This document shows, one piece after another, positions 35,933-48,700 of a stretch of DNA of 64,000 bases. The number at the start of each line of letters is the position of its first letter. Position 1 is the stretch's first letter. Source of the stretch: Gigantopelta aegis (Eukaryota > Mollusca > Gastropoda > Neomphalida > Peltospiridae); contig NC_054707.1 of the NCBI RefSeq assembly GCF_016097555.1, positions 48,508,766-48,572,765 of the forward strand. Reading direction: 5' to 3'. The notes under the pieces are model-generated. The model was not told where the DNA came from, searched no databases, and saw only the letters and a list, made by a program, of their open reading frames with translations. Both the position numbers and the translations under genes were made by a program.

Positions 35933-36322
35933 AGAGCTAGATCGGAGTCTGGTGAATATAGGGGACATAAGCTGGGGAGGGTTGTATTTATTGGTGGGTC
36001 GGTGGATGACCCCCACCCCCCACTGAGGGTAAAATAATTTTTACAGAATAATATTAGGCTATTCATATAGATGTCCAGGGAAAACGTACATTAAAGTGTC
36101 TTCTAGGTTCATTTTTGAAACCAGCCGCCACACACACACACACATACCCAGGTCCACACCATACTATGCCTCTGGTGGTACCTGTAAAAAAAAAACAATA
36201 CACAGAATCGAACATGACAAAACAGATAAGATATGTCTATATTGGCACCAACTACAGATCTGGCAATAGACAAAATGTTTTGGGGTTTTTTTTACTGATT
36301 ATTATATATATACATGTATATA

Positions 36323-36410
36323 CAGTGGACTCTGTCTAAACTGGACTCACTTCGTACTTTCGAAATAGTCCGGTTTACATAGAGGACTGGTTTAGACAGA
36401 GTTCATCCAG
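36323..36410. mobile_element. pogo/Tc1-like MITE remnant
   Basis: CAGTGGACTCTGTCTAAACT after a TA dinucleotide faces an imperfect inverted copy (GGTTTAGACAGAGTTCATCC). Typical of mariner-superfamily ends, but short and degraded. Confidence 0.45.
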
Positions 36411-36534
36411 AGTTATGGTTCTTGAATGATCGACAAACTCGCGATCAACAATGACATTTGAACCCATGGATGGTTGGAAAATACAGTCATACAAGCCAGA
36501 CTTGCAATTGATCATTTCACAAACATAAATATAC

Positions 36535-36740
36535 TTAAAGGGACATTCCTGAGTTTGCTGCAATTTTTAAGATGTTGTCGACTAACAGACTTTTTAACGA
36601 TTGTAATTACATATCAAATATATTTTTCTGCATAAAATATTAGTGGCAGAACTTTAAACGTGTTTCTGGTCGTTCTAATGTTTGTACTAGGTTAAATTTC
36701 ATTTTATTTCCTAAAACATTATTTATTCGTACATACGAAT
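36535..36740 (+). mobile_element. Half copy of the TTAA-ended palindromic MITE
   Basis: It starts TTAAAGGGACATTCCTGAGT and follows the left half of the 7,526-7,914 element closely, including GTTTCTGGTCGTTCTAATG. The right half is missing. 36.75-37.67 kb has a (CA)n run near 36,895 and no gene. Confidence 0.7.
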
Positions 36741-37676
36741 TAAAATTTTGTGCTAAATCTTTCTGTTTTGACTATGGATTTGCATCAAATTCTTGTAGTA
36801 ATTTGACTTTAGTTTCTAACGAAAGTTCGATACGTTGTCGTTTTTTGGGGTCACCGCCATTATAAATAAAATAAGACAACACAAAATATACACGCACGCA
36901 CGCACACACACACACTAATATTAATCCGATTGATCTAACGGCTTACCGCAATAAAAGTAAACTTAACACGAGTGCGATTACATTTTGTATTTGATCTTGT
37001 GACGGCGTCCTGTTTACTTGGCAATTGACTATCATTGTTCAACTAATTAAGCAGCCCATCGTTCAGTCAAATCCCAATCCTGTGTAGACAAAGGTAATTA
37101 ATACATGAATGGTTCTTTTGTTCTTGATTTTTTATCCGGAGTCCGGAGTAGACAGATTACAGATTAGGCAGAGATTTATACCTAAGAGATAAACGGTAGC
37201 TGGACGGGGCTTTAGAAACTAATTATTATTATTATTTTGTTTTGTTACATTTGAGCTTAATAATATATAATACTAGAAAGTATTGTGTTTTAGCCATATT
37301 TGTTCTGAATTTTGAAGTAGGTTGTGATAAGTATTGAAAAGACTAATTTATGTAAATTTTTATTAGACAGATACAAATAAGAATTAAATATTATTTTTGC
37401 AAAATAGAATGCGTAATCATAAGGCCATTGAAATGTTTGAGCGTAAGGTAGAAACTGATGAGAATGACCAAAAACTCATGCTGGTTGGAACTCCCTTATC
37501 TATACCAAACAAAAAATACTAGGGATGCTGGTTTTTAGCTTTGTTTTTTCTGATTTCAGCTCTTTCTTTTTTTCTCTGTTTTTTTTGTTTTTTGTTTTTT
37601 TTTGGGAGTAAAAATATTTCCCCCAAGTAGGTTGGATTTGATTTAAAATGATGAAAAATTGCCTTTATTTAAAGGG

Positions 37677-38058
37677 GACCGGCCATCGGTCTACAGGCTG
37701 GTAGGTACTGGGTTCGGATCCCAGTCGAGGCATGGGATTTTTAATCGAGATACCGACTCCAAACCCTGAGTGAGTGCGCCGCAAGGCTCAATGGGTAGGT
37801 GTAAACCACTTGCACCGACCAGTGATCCATAACTGGTTCGACAAAGGCCATGGTTTGTGCTATCCTGCCTGTGGGAAGCGCAAATAAAAGATCCCTTGCT
37901 GCCTGTCGTAAAAAAGAGTAGCCTATGTGGCGACAGCGGGTTTCCTCTAAAAAACAGTGTCAGAATGACCATATGTTTGACGTCCAATAGCCGATGATAA
38001 GATTAAAAATCAATGTGCTCTAGTGGCGTCGTTAAATAAAACAAACTTTACTTTACTT
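37677..38058 (+). repeat. Full-length SINE, second head type
   Basis: The B-box-like GGTTCGGATCCC is in the head, the body shares AAAAGATCCCTTGCTGCC, and the tail reads CCAATAGCCGATGATAAG then GTCGTTAAATAAAACAAAC. The tail matches the fragment at 391-460. Confidence 0.85.
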
Positions 38059-38060
38059 TA

Positions 38061-38850
38061 TTTAAAGGGACACACCCTAGTTACGTTTATTTGTTAACCA
38101 TTACGGCGTTGTTTTTCGCTATTAAACCCCATTTTTCAGAAATAAAATTGCATTTTACTTACATTTTATTATTTAGAATACACATTTCCATTCACCTGAA
38201 GTGCTTTTTGGTAATCCTGATGTTTGTAAAACCACGAAATGCATTTTTTGCATTTTTTCACAAAACGTGTTGTCGAGAAAAAAACGTTAAGCAAGCGAGG
38301 TCCAATCTATTTTTAATGTCACAGACGTTGGTATATCACGTGACCGTTATCATTTTGGTTCGGTTTGTTTTCTCGTGCACGGTTCACGCAATCAACATCC
38401 GATTTGTTGTTGTTCATTTGTGAGATTTTTCTTCACAGTTCGTGAACATTTTCAGTAACAATAAAGTTCAGACAAGTAAGTGTCTCAATACAAAACGTTA
38501 CAAACCCTTAAAACCAATAATTTTGCTAAGTCTTACGATATCTGGAGAGGGGATACAACCAGGACAGAACAGTTGGAACATGTCCAGGAGAGGTGAAACG
38601 AATGCACCCCAAGTCTGTGAAATTTGTCGTGACGTAGGCATTGTTGTGCTTCTACCGGTGACATCAGAATACTAACTTTCAAAATTATTTCAAGCAATTG
38701 GGACATGGGGATTCCCATGGTATTTATCGATATAAAACCTGCTTTTTCACTCCATTTGATAAAAACGTGATCTAAGTGTGTTACAGGTTTGTAGATTAAC
38801 CAAATTATAATTTATTTTCGCTGGATGGAACTAGGGTGTGCGGCTTTAAG
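38061..38850. mobile_element. TIR element, about 790 bp
   Basis: TTTAAAGGGACACACCCTAG at the left faces GGAACTAGGGTGTGCGGCTT at the right. It abuts the tail of the preceding SINE. The interior has only short ORFs without recognised domains. Confidence 0.65.
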
Positions 38851-39334
38851 TGTATTTTAGAGCTTTTTAGAGATCAGTTCAGCTTTTATTTTCAAATAGG
38901 TATCACATCTCTGAATGACTAATTCTTTTTCTTGCTTCTTTAATTACAATAGGCAACAATGACAAGGTAAAGTGAATTATTTCTAGATCTATTGATAAAC
39001 ATCACACCTATAAACTCCATTAATAATACACCAACAAACATTAAGTCATAACAACTCCACGATTAATATTAGTTTGAAAATGTGTAACTGTCTGAATATT
39101 ACTTTTAAAAACCCCACCAAAAAACCCTCTGATATAACATTAACTGGTAATACTTATTACAATAAAATCATCACAGTTGATCATCCTGTGTATTTTAAAA
39201 TCCTGAAGTAATACTGAATTTTCTAGTCCAGTACAGCAGCTAGTCATTTATTATTCATTTTTAACTTATGTTTGTGCTTATATATAAGGTTTGAGCAAAC
39301 TGTCCTTGGCATACACCTCAACTATCTGGGCTGC

Positions 39335-39502
39335 CTGTCCAGGTTGGTGGTTAGTGAGAGAGAAATCTGGGTAGTAGCCTTATACCTACCCACAGAGTCA
39401 TTAAAATCTGCTTTGGGTGGGAATCAGAACCAAGATGCGAACCCAGTACCTACCAGACCCAAGACCAATTGGTTAACCACTACACTAATGAGACTGGTAA
39501 AA
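39335..39502 (-). repeat. SINE head fragment, minus strand
   Basis: Read on the minus strand it gives AGTGTAGTGGTTAACC and a B-box-like GTACTGGGTTCGCATC, then reaches GGTGGTTAGTGAGAG on the plus strand, as in the SINE at 55.82 kb. 38.85-39.33 kb contains nothing recognised. Confidence 0.65.
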
Positions 39503-39847
39503 GCTAGTCAATGCATAGACAAGTTGTGTAGTAACATCCACTTTGCATTATATATATTCTTTGTATAAATAACTATAAGTATGTCTTAAGTAAACGGTAA
39601 AAAGTCACAAGTATTCAGTCATCCCCATTCAACGGAGAAAACTCCCACTTAAAGTTACATTCAAAGTGGTATTCGGATCAACCGACTAAAAATACCTGTG
39701 GTTGAATTTTTTTTTATTAACACTTAAATTTGTTGCTAATGTGGGAGTGCATCCTTCTGATAAAGTGGGCAGGATCAATTTGCCTTAACTGCTTGGATCA
39801 TAAATTGAACATATTTGGCTAAACCTATTGTTTTACCACCACCTACC

Positions 39848-40010
39848 CCCAACCAGTGCCCATTGCTGGTATATCAGAGGTCATGGTATGTGCTGTCCTG
39901 GGAAAATGCATATAAAAAAAGTCGGAATTGCCAAAATGTTTGATAGCCAATACATAATAATCATTGTGCACTTGTGGTGTCGTTGAACAAAACAAACAAA
40001 CTTTCCAATA
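39848..40010 (+). repeat. Degraded SINE
   Basis: CCAGTGCCCATTGCTGGTAT, ATGCATATAAAA and GGTGTCGTTGAACAAAACAA mark body and tail; a block around the GATCCC segment is lost. Confidence 0.65.
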
Positions 40011-40099
40011 AAGGACACTGATTTTTCACTTACATTTTGCATGCAATGTGCAATGCAGAAAAATACATGCACAGGTATATTTTTCTGCAGTAATGCACA

Positions 40100-41275
40100 T
40101 CCATCGTCTCAAAAAAATTCCATTTCATGAATTATAGTGATGATGTTGTAAATCTTACAACAGCTGATATCAAATCATAGTAAATATTTACATGTAATTA
40201 AAGGAAAACTCAAGTTATTTTATTGATGGGATGACAAACCTTTTCCTGAACAACATTCAATGAATTGAGCTTCATGAGTAGTTTTGTCCCATTTTCATTA
40301 TTAAAATTGTTCAACTATTTATTAAAAAGTCTTCTCTTTTTTTTGGGGGGGGGGGGGGGGGGGTGATGGGTGGGTGATGTGGTTTAAGTGGAGATAAGAA
40401 GTTTTGTTCTATTGACAGCTGTCTGAAGCTACTAGTACAGACAGTGCACAATACTAGTGATGATTGCATGTTTAAGAATAATATATATGAAGTGTACAGC
40501 TTAATTGTGAATGGATCTGCAAGAAATATTTTGTGATTTGTTTTCTTATTTATAACACAAGCTGGGATCCTATGTGTTGAATGCAACTATTTTACAATAA
40601 AAGACAATTATGTTTTCTATGTTCTGCTTGTTACGTTTTCTTTTCTCAATTCTGTATGGGGCTGCTAAATGTATTTTGAGCCTGGAGTTAAACTAGTATT
40701 ATTATGAAGAATAAGTATTCTCTCTTGGAAAGATACCTATTCAAAGATGCTATATCAATATACGCATTAAAAAAAAAAATGGCATTACAAAAATCAGTTT
40801 TAAAAATACTGATTATTTTATGGAGATGACCATCTATACGACATGTGACATGCCTACCAGAATAAGATTACTTGACCTACAGGAGTTTACATAGAGAAAT
40901 ACAAGAAGCCGCTAACCAAAATGGATTGGGAGACCAATTTTTCCAGCACCAGTGATTGCAGTGAATTTGTTGTAAAAACAGTTTATGGGTGATATACTGC
41001 ATTCGTTTAGTTTGAGCCTGTATTCAGTTGTTGAAATAGAAGCTAGAAAAAACTAGCAGGTAATGATGTGATAAATACCAGTTTAAAGAAAATCTGTGTG
41101 TTGATAATTGTAGTGTAATGAGACAACTGGACAATTCGAGTTTGGTGTTATTTGGACACTGTCGACAAATTGAATGTGTTTATTTGTGGTACCAAAACAT
41201 TCTGACCAGAGACTGATCGGCTGTACCGTGTCTGGGTCTGACTGGGTGGCATTTGTAAGTAAAGGCTAAAAGAAG
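40100..41275. other. Intergenic DNA, no gene seen
   Basis: AT-rich sequence with a G homopolymer at about 40,344-40,362 followed by GTGATGGGTGGG. No gene, RNA gene or repeat end is recognised. Confidence 0.5.
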
Positions 41276-41301
41276 TTTTGGTTTGTTTAACGACACTACT
41301 A

Positions 41302-41459
41302 CAGAGCCGTACCCTGAGAATCTCACTTTTTTTTCTCTTGTTTTTAACTCCAGAAACTCAGGGTTTAATTAATTTGTATAGTGTTTCATTTGTTTATAAA
41401 AAGTAGTGCCCCCCTCCCCCCTCTCCCTCTCCAGGAATTTTGATCAGGGTACGGCTCTG
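41302..41459. mobile_element. Small TIR element nested in the SINE
   Basis: CAGAGCCGTACCCTGA and TCAGGGTACGGCTCTG are perfect inverted ends of a 158-bp insert. CACTA/CACAA on the flanks may be a decayed target-site duplication. The inside is T- and C-rich. Confidence 0.75.
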
Positions 41460-41561
41460 CACAAGAGCACATTGATATATTAATCTTCGGCTATTGGATG
41501 GCAAACATATGGTCATTTTGACAGTCACAGACAGGAAACCCATTACATTTTCCTATTAATA

Positions 41562-42386
41562 TACTAAAAGGCAAAAGTTATTGTGACACACAAAAGACAG
41601 ATACTTGATGATAAGATTTTACTGCCGTGTATGAAACGTTATAACATGGAAAGAGGAATATCATGAAAAGGGACCTGCCATATGCAAATGAGCCACATCA
41701 CTAGAGGGGGGTCCAGAGCGAAGTCCACACAGTCAGTAGTGAGTGTGTCCACCTTGAGCATTGATACAGGCCTGGCACCGTCATCTCACTGAGGCCACTA
41801 AACGTTGGAGAAAGGGATGGTACGGGCTGTGAGTGTTGCTGGCTAGAAGCTGGCTGGAACTGGTTTCGCAGATGCGTGGTTCGGATCCATGTGTCTTGGC
41901 GAGGGGTTGTCACGGGTGGTCGGCCGCTACGGGGACGGTCCCTGACCTGGTTGTTTTGTTGATATCGTTGCCATAAGTGCCATATTGTCTTTCTGTGGAC
42001 GTTGAATTGACGTGCGACGTCACGCTGCGAGGTCCTAGATTCAAGCATCCCTATGACTCGCCTCTGTCATTTTCACTGAGGTGTGACATGACGAAATTGC
42101 ATCAAACAGTTCACTAATAGTGTTTTTCTGACTTCTGCCGTTCTGGACTTCGGAAGGCTGCACAGAGTGGCAATGATTTGCGACTGAATGTCTGACCTTT
42201 TATGGTGAACACTGGGCAGCATTTCTCCCGAATATTCCATGTTTCTTGCACAAAGCATGCAATTGCTGCTTGGTTGCATTTCTTTGAGCTGTTTTATGCA
42301 CATTTTCTCTTGTTTACATCTCTAAATCCATTCACAAATGTATTACTCTAAACAATCCATGTCACAATAACTTTTGCCTTTGAGGA
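41562..42386 (-). mobile_element. Internally deleted Tc1-like transposon nested in the SINE
   Basis: The inverted ends contain AAAGGCAAAAGTTATTGTGA and its complement, next to TA on each side. On the minus strand an open stretch (42,048-41,701) encodes the N-terminal paired-type helix-turn-helix of Tc1 transposases: TSQRDVARQFNVHRKTIWHL followed by RPRSGRPPVTTPRQD. The catalytic DDE domain is absent because the reading frame leaves recognisable sequence after about 75 residues, so it cannot move by itself. Confidence 0.8.
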
Positions 42387-42919
42387 TAGTAAGGGATCTT
42401 TTATATGCACCATCCCACAGACCGGATAGCGCATACCACAGCCTTTGATATATAGCCCAATGGGCCCACCGACGGGGATCGATCCCAAACCGACCGCGCC
42501 TCAATTGAGCACTTTACCATTGAGCTACGCCCCGCCCCGTAAAGGCTAAAACAATGAGAAAGTAGAGAAAGTGTCTGTAATTGGACTATTAATTAAATGA
42601 GTTGGGATTTTTTTTTTTTTAATCATGTTAAATATATATATATATATAGGAACATTTTGACTAGAATTTAAATTGTTAAATTAAAAATGGATGGCATTGC
42701 TGACAATTTTGGATGAATACCAACATAATATTACCATATAATACAAACAAGTTGTGTATAGCAGACTGTTCAATGAACATGCTATGGATACTTTCCAGTT
42801 TATTTCTAGTCTTTTTGTTTTACTATATCTTCGGGGGCCGTCCATATATTACGTTATGTTATTCTTGTCAAAATTAGACACCCTTCCTTCCCCTGTGGCG
42901 CTCCGTAACGCTAGGCCAT

Positions 42920-43080
42920 ACCCCCCCAAAAAAAAAAAAAAAAAAAAAAAAATAATAAATAATAATAAAAAATAATAATAATTAAAAAAAATAAAAATAA
43001 TAATAAAATAAATAAATAAAAATAAATACATAACGCTTGGATACACTCCCCCTCCCTCCCCCCCCACCCCCCAACTCCCA
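42920..43080. repeat. A-rich and AAT-rich simple sequence
   Basis: A homopolymer at about 42,928-42,950, then (AATAATA)n to 43,027, then C-rich sequence to 43,075. ORFs over it are low-complexity artefacts. 43.08-43.5 kb has no recognised feature. Confidence 0.7.
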
Positions 43081-43559
43081 TTCACAAACAAGTAATATGG
43101 GCGTGTCTTTTTGCGAATTGGGAAAGCGTAGATATTCATTTTAACTCAATTTATAATCAGTATTGGGTGTTATATCCAGGTATTCATCTATGTTAAACAT
43201 CGTCGCTGTGACAGAGCGGGGTTTTTTGGGGGAAAAACCCAAAACATGCAACAAAATATTTTAGTAATAAAAAGTGTGTTACGTAACGCTGTTCAGAACA
43301 CCCACCCACCGAGTGTAACGCAACACAACGTTTGGACATATACCCACCCACCCCTTGAGCATTTCATAATATTTCAATGGCCCCTTCAATGAACCTTTTC
43401 CATATTTGTAGTAATTATACATGTCTTCCTTGTTTTCCTCATTGACTTCTTAACCTTCAGTGACATCATAGCAGAAAATAATCTCTGTGTTATCGATTGC
43501 ATTTCTTTCGGCACCTGATATCTTTTTCTTTTGGAGTAAAACAGAATTATAAATTATCT

Positions 43560-44600
43560 ATTGTCCTCATGCTACACTTTCCACATTAACTTTGTATGAA
43601 CGCCAGTCATCAATGTTAGGATGAGTAACAAGTGCTGTCTCATCTTTAAAAGTTTAAGCTGATGCATGAGCTTGGCCTTGTCTGTCTTCTTCGGCAGTTT
43701 ATCCTATGGTGCTACTGTCCATGAGACAGAACGTAATGGACAAAACAGTATCTTCTGAAGAGTGAGACTGTTGTCGCCAGAGAGCACTCGCAGTTTCTCA
43801 AAGATATAGTAGTGTGCAGTTTCTTGAACAACCTTCATATTTGAAGACTTCTTTTTTTAATGAAACCAAACGTTTTTAGTGATCGTCATGGGATGGGTGC
43901 AAGGAACTTAGTAGATTTGCCAACAAATCGTTTTATAAGAAATGTTTCGAAAGAAATTTCCCCAACTGCTTTAGCCTTCAAAAGATTGCTTGCAACTTTA
44001 GCTGGGGCTTGTGCATTAAACGAAATGCAAAACAAACCTTCTTTCATGTCAACTTCATATGGATTGATAATATTTTGGAAAGCACTTATCAGTCTCTGCA
44101 AATCTGTCTCGTCATATCTGGTCTCTGCCGACAGACTGTTCTTGTGCACCGTGTTTTCTGAACCCATCACACCTGCCATATTCAGCATGGCTCTGTGTTA
44201 ACGTCTTGCCAGGCACTATCAATAGCATATTGGATATTTTCTACTGAATCCACTGATGCCTCCCCTCCTGGATTTTGCATGGCGATTACTTGTCTATTTA
44301 ATTGTCACGTCATTTGGATTTCTTGATGCCAGTATATCTGATCTGGATACACTGATCCCACAGTTTCTCAGTAAATCGTCTGCTCTCAAGTGAGTGTGTA
44401 AGAGGTTGACGAGTGTAACAAAGTGCACAGACAGGTATCAAGTACAGTTGTGATGATCCATACTAAACAGCAAAGGACACAAGAGTGGGACACATGCCAG
44501 GTATAGATCAAAGTTGTTCTCGTTTGTAGCTCGAAGGGATCTTAAGACCAACCATATTATGTCCATGATTGAATGCAATGACGCAAAATGATAACAGTTT
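43560..44600 (-). pseudogene. Decayed protein-coding sequence of unknown family
   Basis: On the minus strand consecutive open pieces read as one protein with frameshifts and stops: a piece containing LRSLRATNENNFDLYLACVP and FVTLVNLLHTHS (about 44,530-44,390), then MLNMAGVMGSENTVHKNSLS with EVDMKEGLFCISFNAQAPAK (44,188-43,886), then a weaker tail. The amino-acid pattern is protein-like rather than random, and the disruptions indicate a dead copy, perhaps of a multicopy or transposon-borne gene. I do not recognise the family and assign no function. Confidence 0.5.
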
Positions 44601-44699
44601 CCTCCAGTCATCTCTCTACTGAAGAGACAGATTCAAATGCTGTTTCCACGACCTGCCCAGTTGGCACCTCATCAGAATATACAAGGTCACTTCTGTTAC

Positions 44700-45493
44700 C
44701 AAAATATAATTATCCTTTGACCAAAGTACTTCTTCAGTCTGTCTTTCAGCCTTCTGTCACGCTTGGAATGCCCCCTGGAAGTCACGTTCTTTAAGCGAGT
44801 CAATAACCAGCCTCGGTGTCAAAACGGCGACCCTTCAGATTGAACTTCATCTTGGGGAATCGCAGGGAACCAAATCCGGGGTGAGAAGCCATGATCATGT
44901 TCGTCCGGGTGAAAAACTCGCGTGTTTTCAACATTCTGTGAGGGGGCGCGTTGTTATGGTGGATCATCCAATTGCCATCGCGCCACAGTTGAGGTCGTTT
45001 GCGCCGAATGTCCTCTCTCAGACGCCTCAGAACGTTATATTAGAACTCGTGAGGCACAACTCGTTCAATTTCTTCGACATTTTCGGGGGTTGTGCTCGTG
45101 GAGGGTCGCCCTGACTTCTTGTCATCTTCCAGTGACGTTCTGCCCCTCTTAAATCGAGAATGCCACTCAAAACACCTCGCTCGGCTCATTGCTTCGTTGT
45201 TGTTTGGCTTGCTTAAGCATTTTGAGGGTCTCCGTTGCTGATTTCCCCGAGTTTGACACACAATTTGATGTTTGCTCTCTGTTCAAGTTTCAGGTCTATG
45301 GTGAAATCGCAAATAAGCAAGTAAAAGTGGTCACAAAAATTCGTGTAACACAGATCCCGATGTTGAACGCGCGACATCACATGGCATACTGAATAACGAA
45401 AGTCACTGCTCGCTCCTGCTGCACGTGCATGGCCATGTCGCGCTCCGTTCTTTCGCAACAGGAACAGTCTGGGAACTTTTTGATCGCACCTCG
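44700..45493 (-). pseudogene. Mariner-type transposase relic
   Basis: Beside a TA at 45,494-45,495 the minus strand begins CGAGGTGCGATCAAAAAGTT, a mariner-like terminal repeat. Downstream frames encode LEQRANIKLCVKLG, then RCFEWHSRFKRGRTSLEDD and SGRPSTSTTPENVEE (mariner helix-turn-helix region), and then, after a deletion that removes the first catalytic region, HHNNAPPHR, the mariner HHDNAPPH block with its second catalytic Asp changed to Asn. Several frameshifts are present, and the second terminal repeat is not found. Confidence 0.8.
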
Positions 45494-45763
45494 TACTAAT
45501 TTTCATTAGGAATCAAACATTTTAAAAAGCTGAATGAATGGTCAGCTTATGGCACATTTTTGGCGAAACACATCTCTAATTAGTTTTAATCAGTACATCC
45601 ATCACCATCATACACAGTAATAAAATAAATAATTTAAAAATAAAAAATCTTTAAAATCATAAGCAGCAAACTGCCATTTGCAATTTATAGTCTTTAATAG
45701 GACAGAAATATATTTTTAAAAAGCTTTTCCAATATAAATTAATTTATATTAAGACAAGTAAGT

Positions 45764-48700
45764 TTATTTATAGTGCTTCAGTGTCCTAGCAGACGGATCG
45801 TCTGATTTCGACCACTTTGGCATCCAGTAGTAGGGAATCCAAAATGATTTTCCAGGAAAGTGTTTCTCGAAAATCGTCCTGTAATAATAGGCTTCTTTTG
45901 ACCGTGGTGTGTTGTGTGGAAACAGACTAGAGGCTTCTTTGAGATCATCACTGTTAATCTGAAATGAAGATTGTTTTGTCAACTGACTGTAAAGTAAACA
46001 TCCTCTATCCACCGAACTCGACAATTTTGCTGAATAAATTGATGGAAAAATACCACCACATAAGAGTACTAAGTAATATATTTTTAGGAAGTACAGTAGC
46101 TTGGTAACTACATGACATGCAAATCATCAATACAAGTTAGTCACAAACGTGTCGAGTTATCTGCCCTTTAGCCAGACACATTTCCTCAATTTGCTGTTAT
46201 ACAAGGTGCAGCATTTCACATCACATATACAGTTATCATTTAGCAATGAAAACTAACAATGCAAACTTGATTTCAAACCACTAAGTTATTTATATAATAC
46301 AGAGATCAACCTACATGTACTTGTAATTAGTCTCCACGAGTACCCCGAGTACTCGGGCACGCGTCGAGTCTAGCAAGACTCGAGTACCCGTACTAGGTGG
46401 ATTACAATGATCAACTATAATACAATGGATAATGTAGGACAATAATTTCAGCAGTAGATAATCAACCATACAAGTTGCACAATAATTATATGATCATACG
46501 CTAGTTTCTCTTTTTAAACTGGCCGTCCGTCCTTCATAACGCTGAACATATCAACCTGCTTCTAAATGCAATGCAATAACATGATTTGACAACCATGTTC
46601 AGCGCTGGAATTAAGATGCATAATGCTATTTAACTTTATTCCTTAATCTCATCATCATCTAGTCCGAGTCGAGTTTGACCCTCGAGTACTCGAGTCCAAT
46701 ATTTTGGACTCATGGAGGCCATACTTGTAATCATTAAAGAAACTTTTAAAACTATTTCTGTATTTTCTAGTTATTTTTCAAAGAAGACCTACTTCCTAAA
46801 CTGGACTATATTAAGCTCCTACACAAAGTAACGACACAGTGAATGGTGGTGTGGTCCTTCTACCGAAAGGAACGTCTGTATAAGGATGCATTTCATCTTG
46901 GTAACTATTAGGTACACAGTAATATGTTAAGAAAAGAAAATAGCTGATGAAAATTAAATTATAATTTTCTATTGCCATTTGCTACAAATGTCATGTGACC
47001 TAAACTAGTTGAAACCTAATAACCTGCCAATAATAACCAATCAGGGACGAGTATTCAAATGCATATCACAAGGTTTTTCCCCGTTCCAGCTAGTATACCT
47101 CGACTGAGATATCAAACGCCATGTAATGTGGGAAATGCATATAAAAGATCCCTTGCTGCTGACGGAAAAATGTAACAGAATTTCTCTAAGACTACAAATA
47201 TAAAAGTACCAAATGTTTTACATCCAATAGCCAATGATTAATAAAACAATGTTCTCTAGTAGTGTTGTTAAACAAAACACTTTGATTTCTTTTTTTCTTT
47301 TTCTTTCTTGCACAAATTATGTAAGTTATATCAATGTCTGGTCACCCAAGAAGCATAATTTCTTTTATATATATGCAGTAAACATTTATAGAACAGTAAT
47401 TTTGACAGTCTAAGAAAGGACTCTCGCTACATTTTTCCTTTAGTAGCAAGGATCTTTTATATGCACCATCCCATAGACAGGATAGCACATCCCACAGCCT
47501 TTGATATACCAGTCGTGGCACACTGGCTGGAGCGAGAAATGACCCAATAGGCCCACCGAGGGGCCGCCAATTAATGAGATCCTTGTGTACATCAGAACTA
47601 ACGGCTGACTACCTTTTCCTCGACGTGTTCTTGAATGATATCGTGCCAGGATCTCGTGGTGGGAGACACTCCGTCACTGAACGCCTCTTTGGGTCTCCAC
47701 AGTATGTCCTGGGGTAGAAAATCACCGAGATCAAACGCTGAACGAAGCAGATACTTCTCTATTCCCTTTTTGGGCACTCGTAGCTCTTCATCGATGGAGA
47801 GGTAGTAACTGGTGAAGTGATGATCCAGGAACGGTACTCGTATCTCTAGGCTAAAAAATAAGTGAGAACAATAGTAAAAATTTTTTTTTTACAAATGAAT
47901 GAATGTTTAACGACACCCAAGCACAAAAAATACATCGGCTATTGGGTATCAAACAAAATTTGGACAGATAAAATTGATTTTTATTATTATTATTACTTTT
48001 TTAACAACACAGTGATCAATTCTGCCATATTGCAAACACTATTTTCTGTCTGCTTATAATTCTTGATCTCCTTATCCCCATGCCACTTTTGTTCACATGT
48101 CATCCCCATGAAAACGACTTCCAATCAAAGAAAAACATTACTGACAATAGTAAGTACTTACCACGATAGTAGTGCAGGGATTAATTTGTTATGATGTGAC
48201 TTGAGTCTACTGTCAGTTAAACACTGCCGTCCTTACTACTCACTTACTTTGTTATGATGTGACTTGAGTTTACTGTCGGTTAAACACTGCCGTCCTTACT
48301 ACCCACTTACTTTGTTATGATGTGACTTGAGTTTACTGTCGGTTAAACACTGCCGTCCTTACTACTCACTTACTTTGTTATGATGTGACTTGAGTTTACT
48401 GTTGGTTAAACACTGCCGTCCTTACTACTCACTTACTTTGTTATGATGTGACTTGAGTCTACTGTGAGTTAAACACTGCCATCCTTACCCCCACGCTGCT
48501 GTAGTCCTGTCTCCCCTCAATACATCATACATGTACAAATCCTCCAGAAGTCTGCGACTCTCGGCATCGGCCGCAGATGGCGACGGCGCGTTGTGGAAGT
48601 AGATGTAGCCTTGTGTGATCTCGTCCGACCCCTCCCCCGACATGATCACCACGGTGTCCGTTTTCCGGCTGATGTACTCACTCAGCAAATACATGCCTGC

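Larger units (their letters stand above)
41276..42540 (-). repeat. Minus-strand SINE broken by two nested transposons
   Basis: SINE sequence occurs in three blocks: the tail complement TTTGTTTAACGACACTACT (41,282-41,300), a middle block (41,460-41,561, with CGGCTATTGGATGGCAAACA), and the body plus tRNA-like head (42,389-42,540, AAGGGATCTTTTATATGCAC to GAGCTACGCC). Together they make one near-complete SINE with the head type of the 30.78 kb copy. Confidence 0.85.

Noticed and set aside
44880..45506. Functional mariner transposase
   Set aside because: The frame is broken several times, the first catalytic region is deleted, the second catalytic Asp is replaced by Asn, and one terminal repeat is missing.
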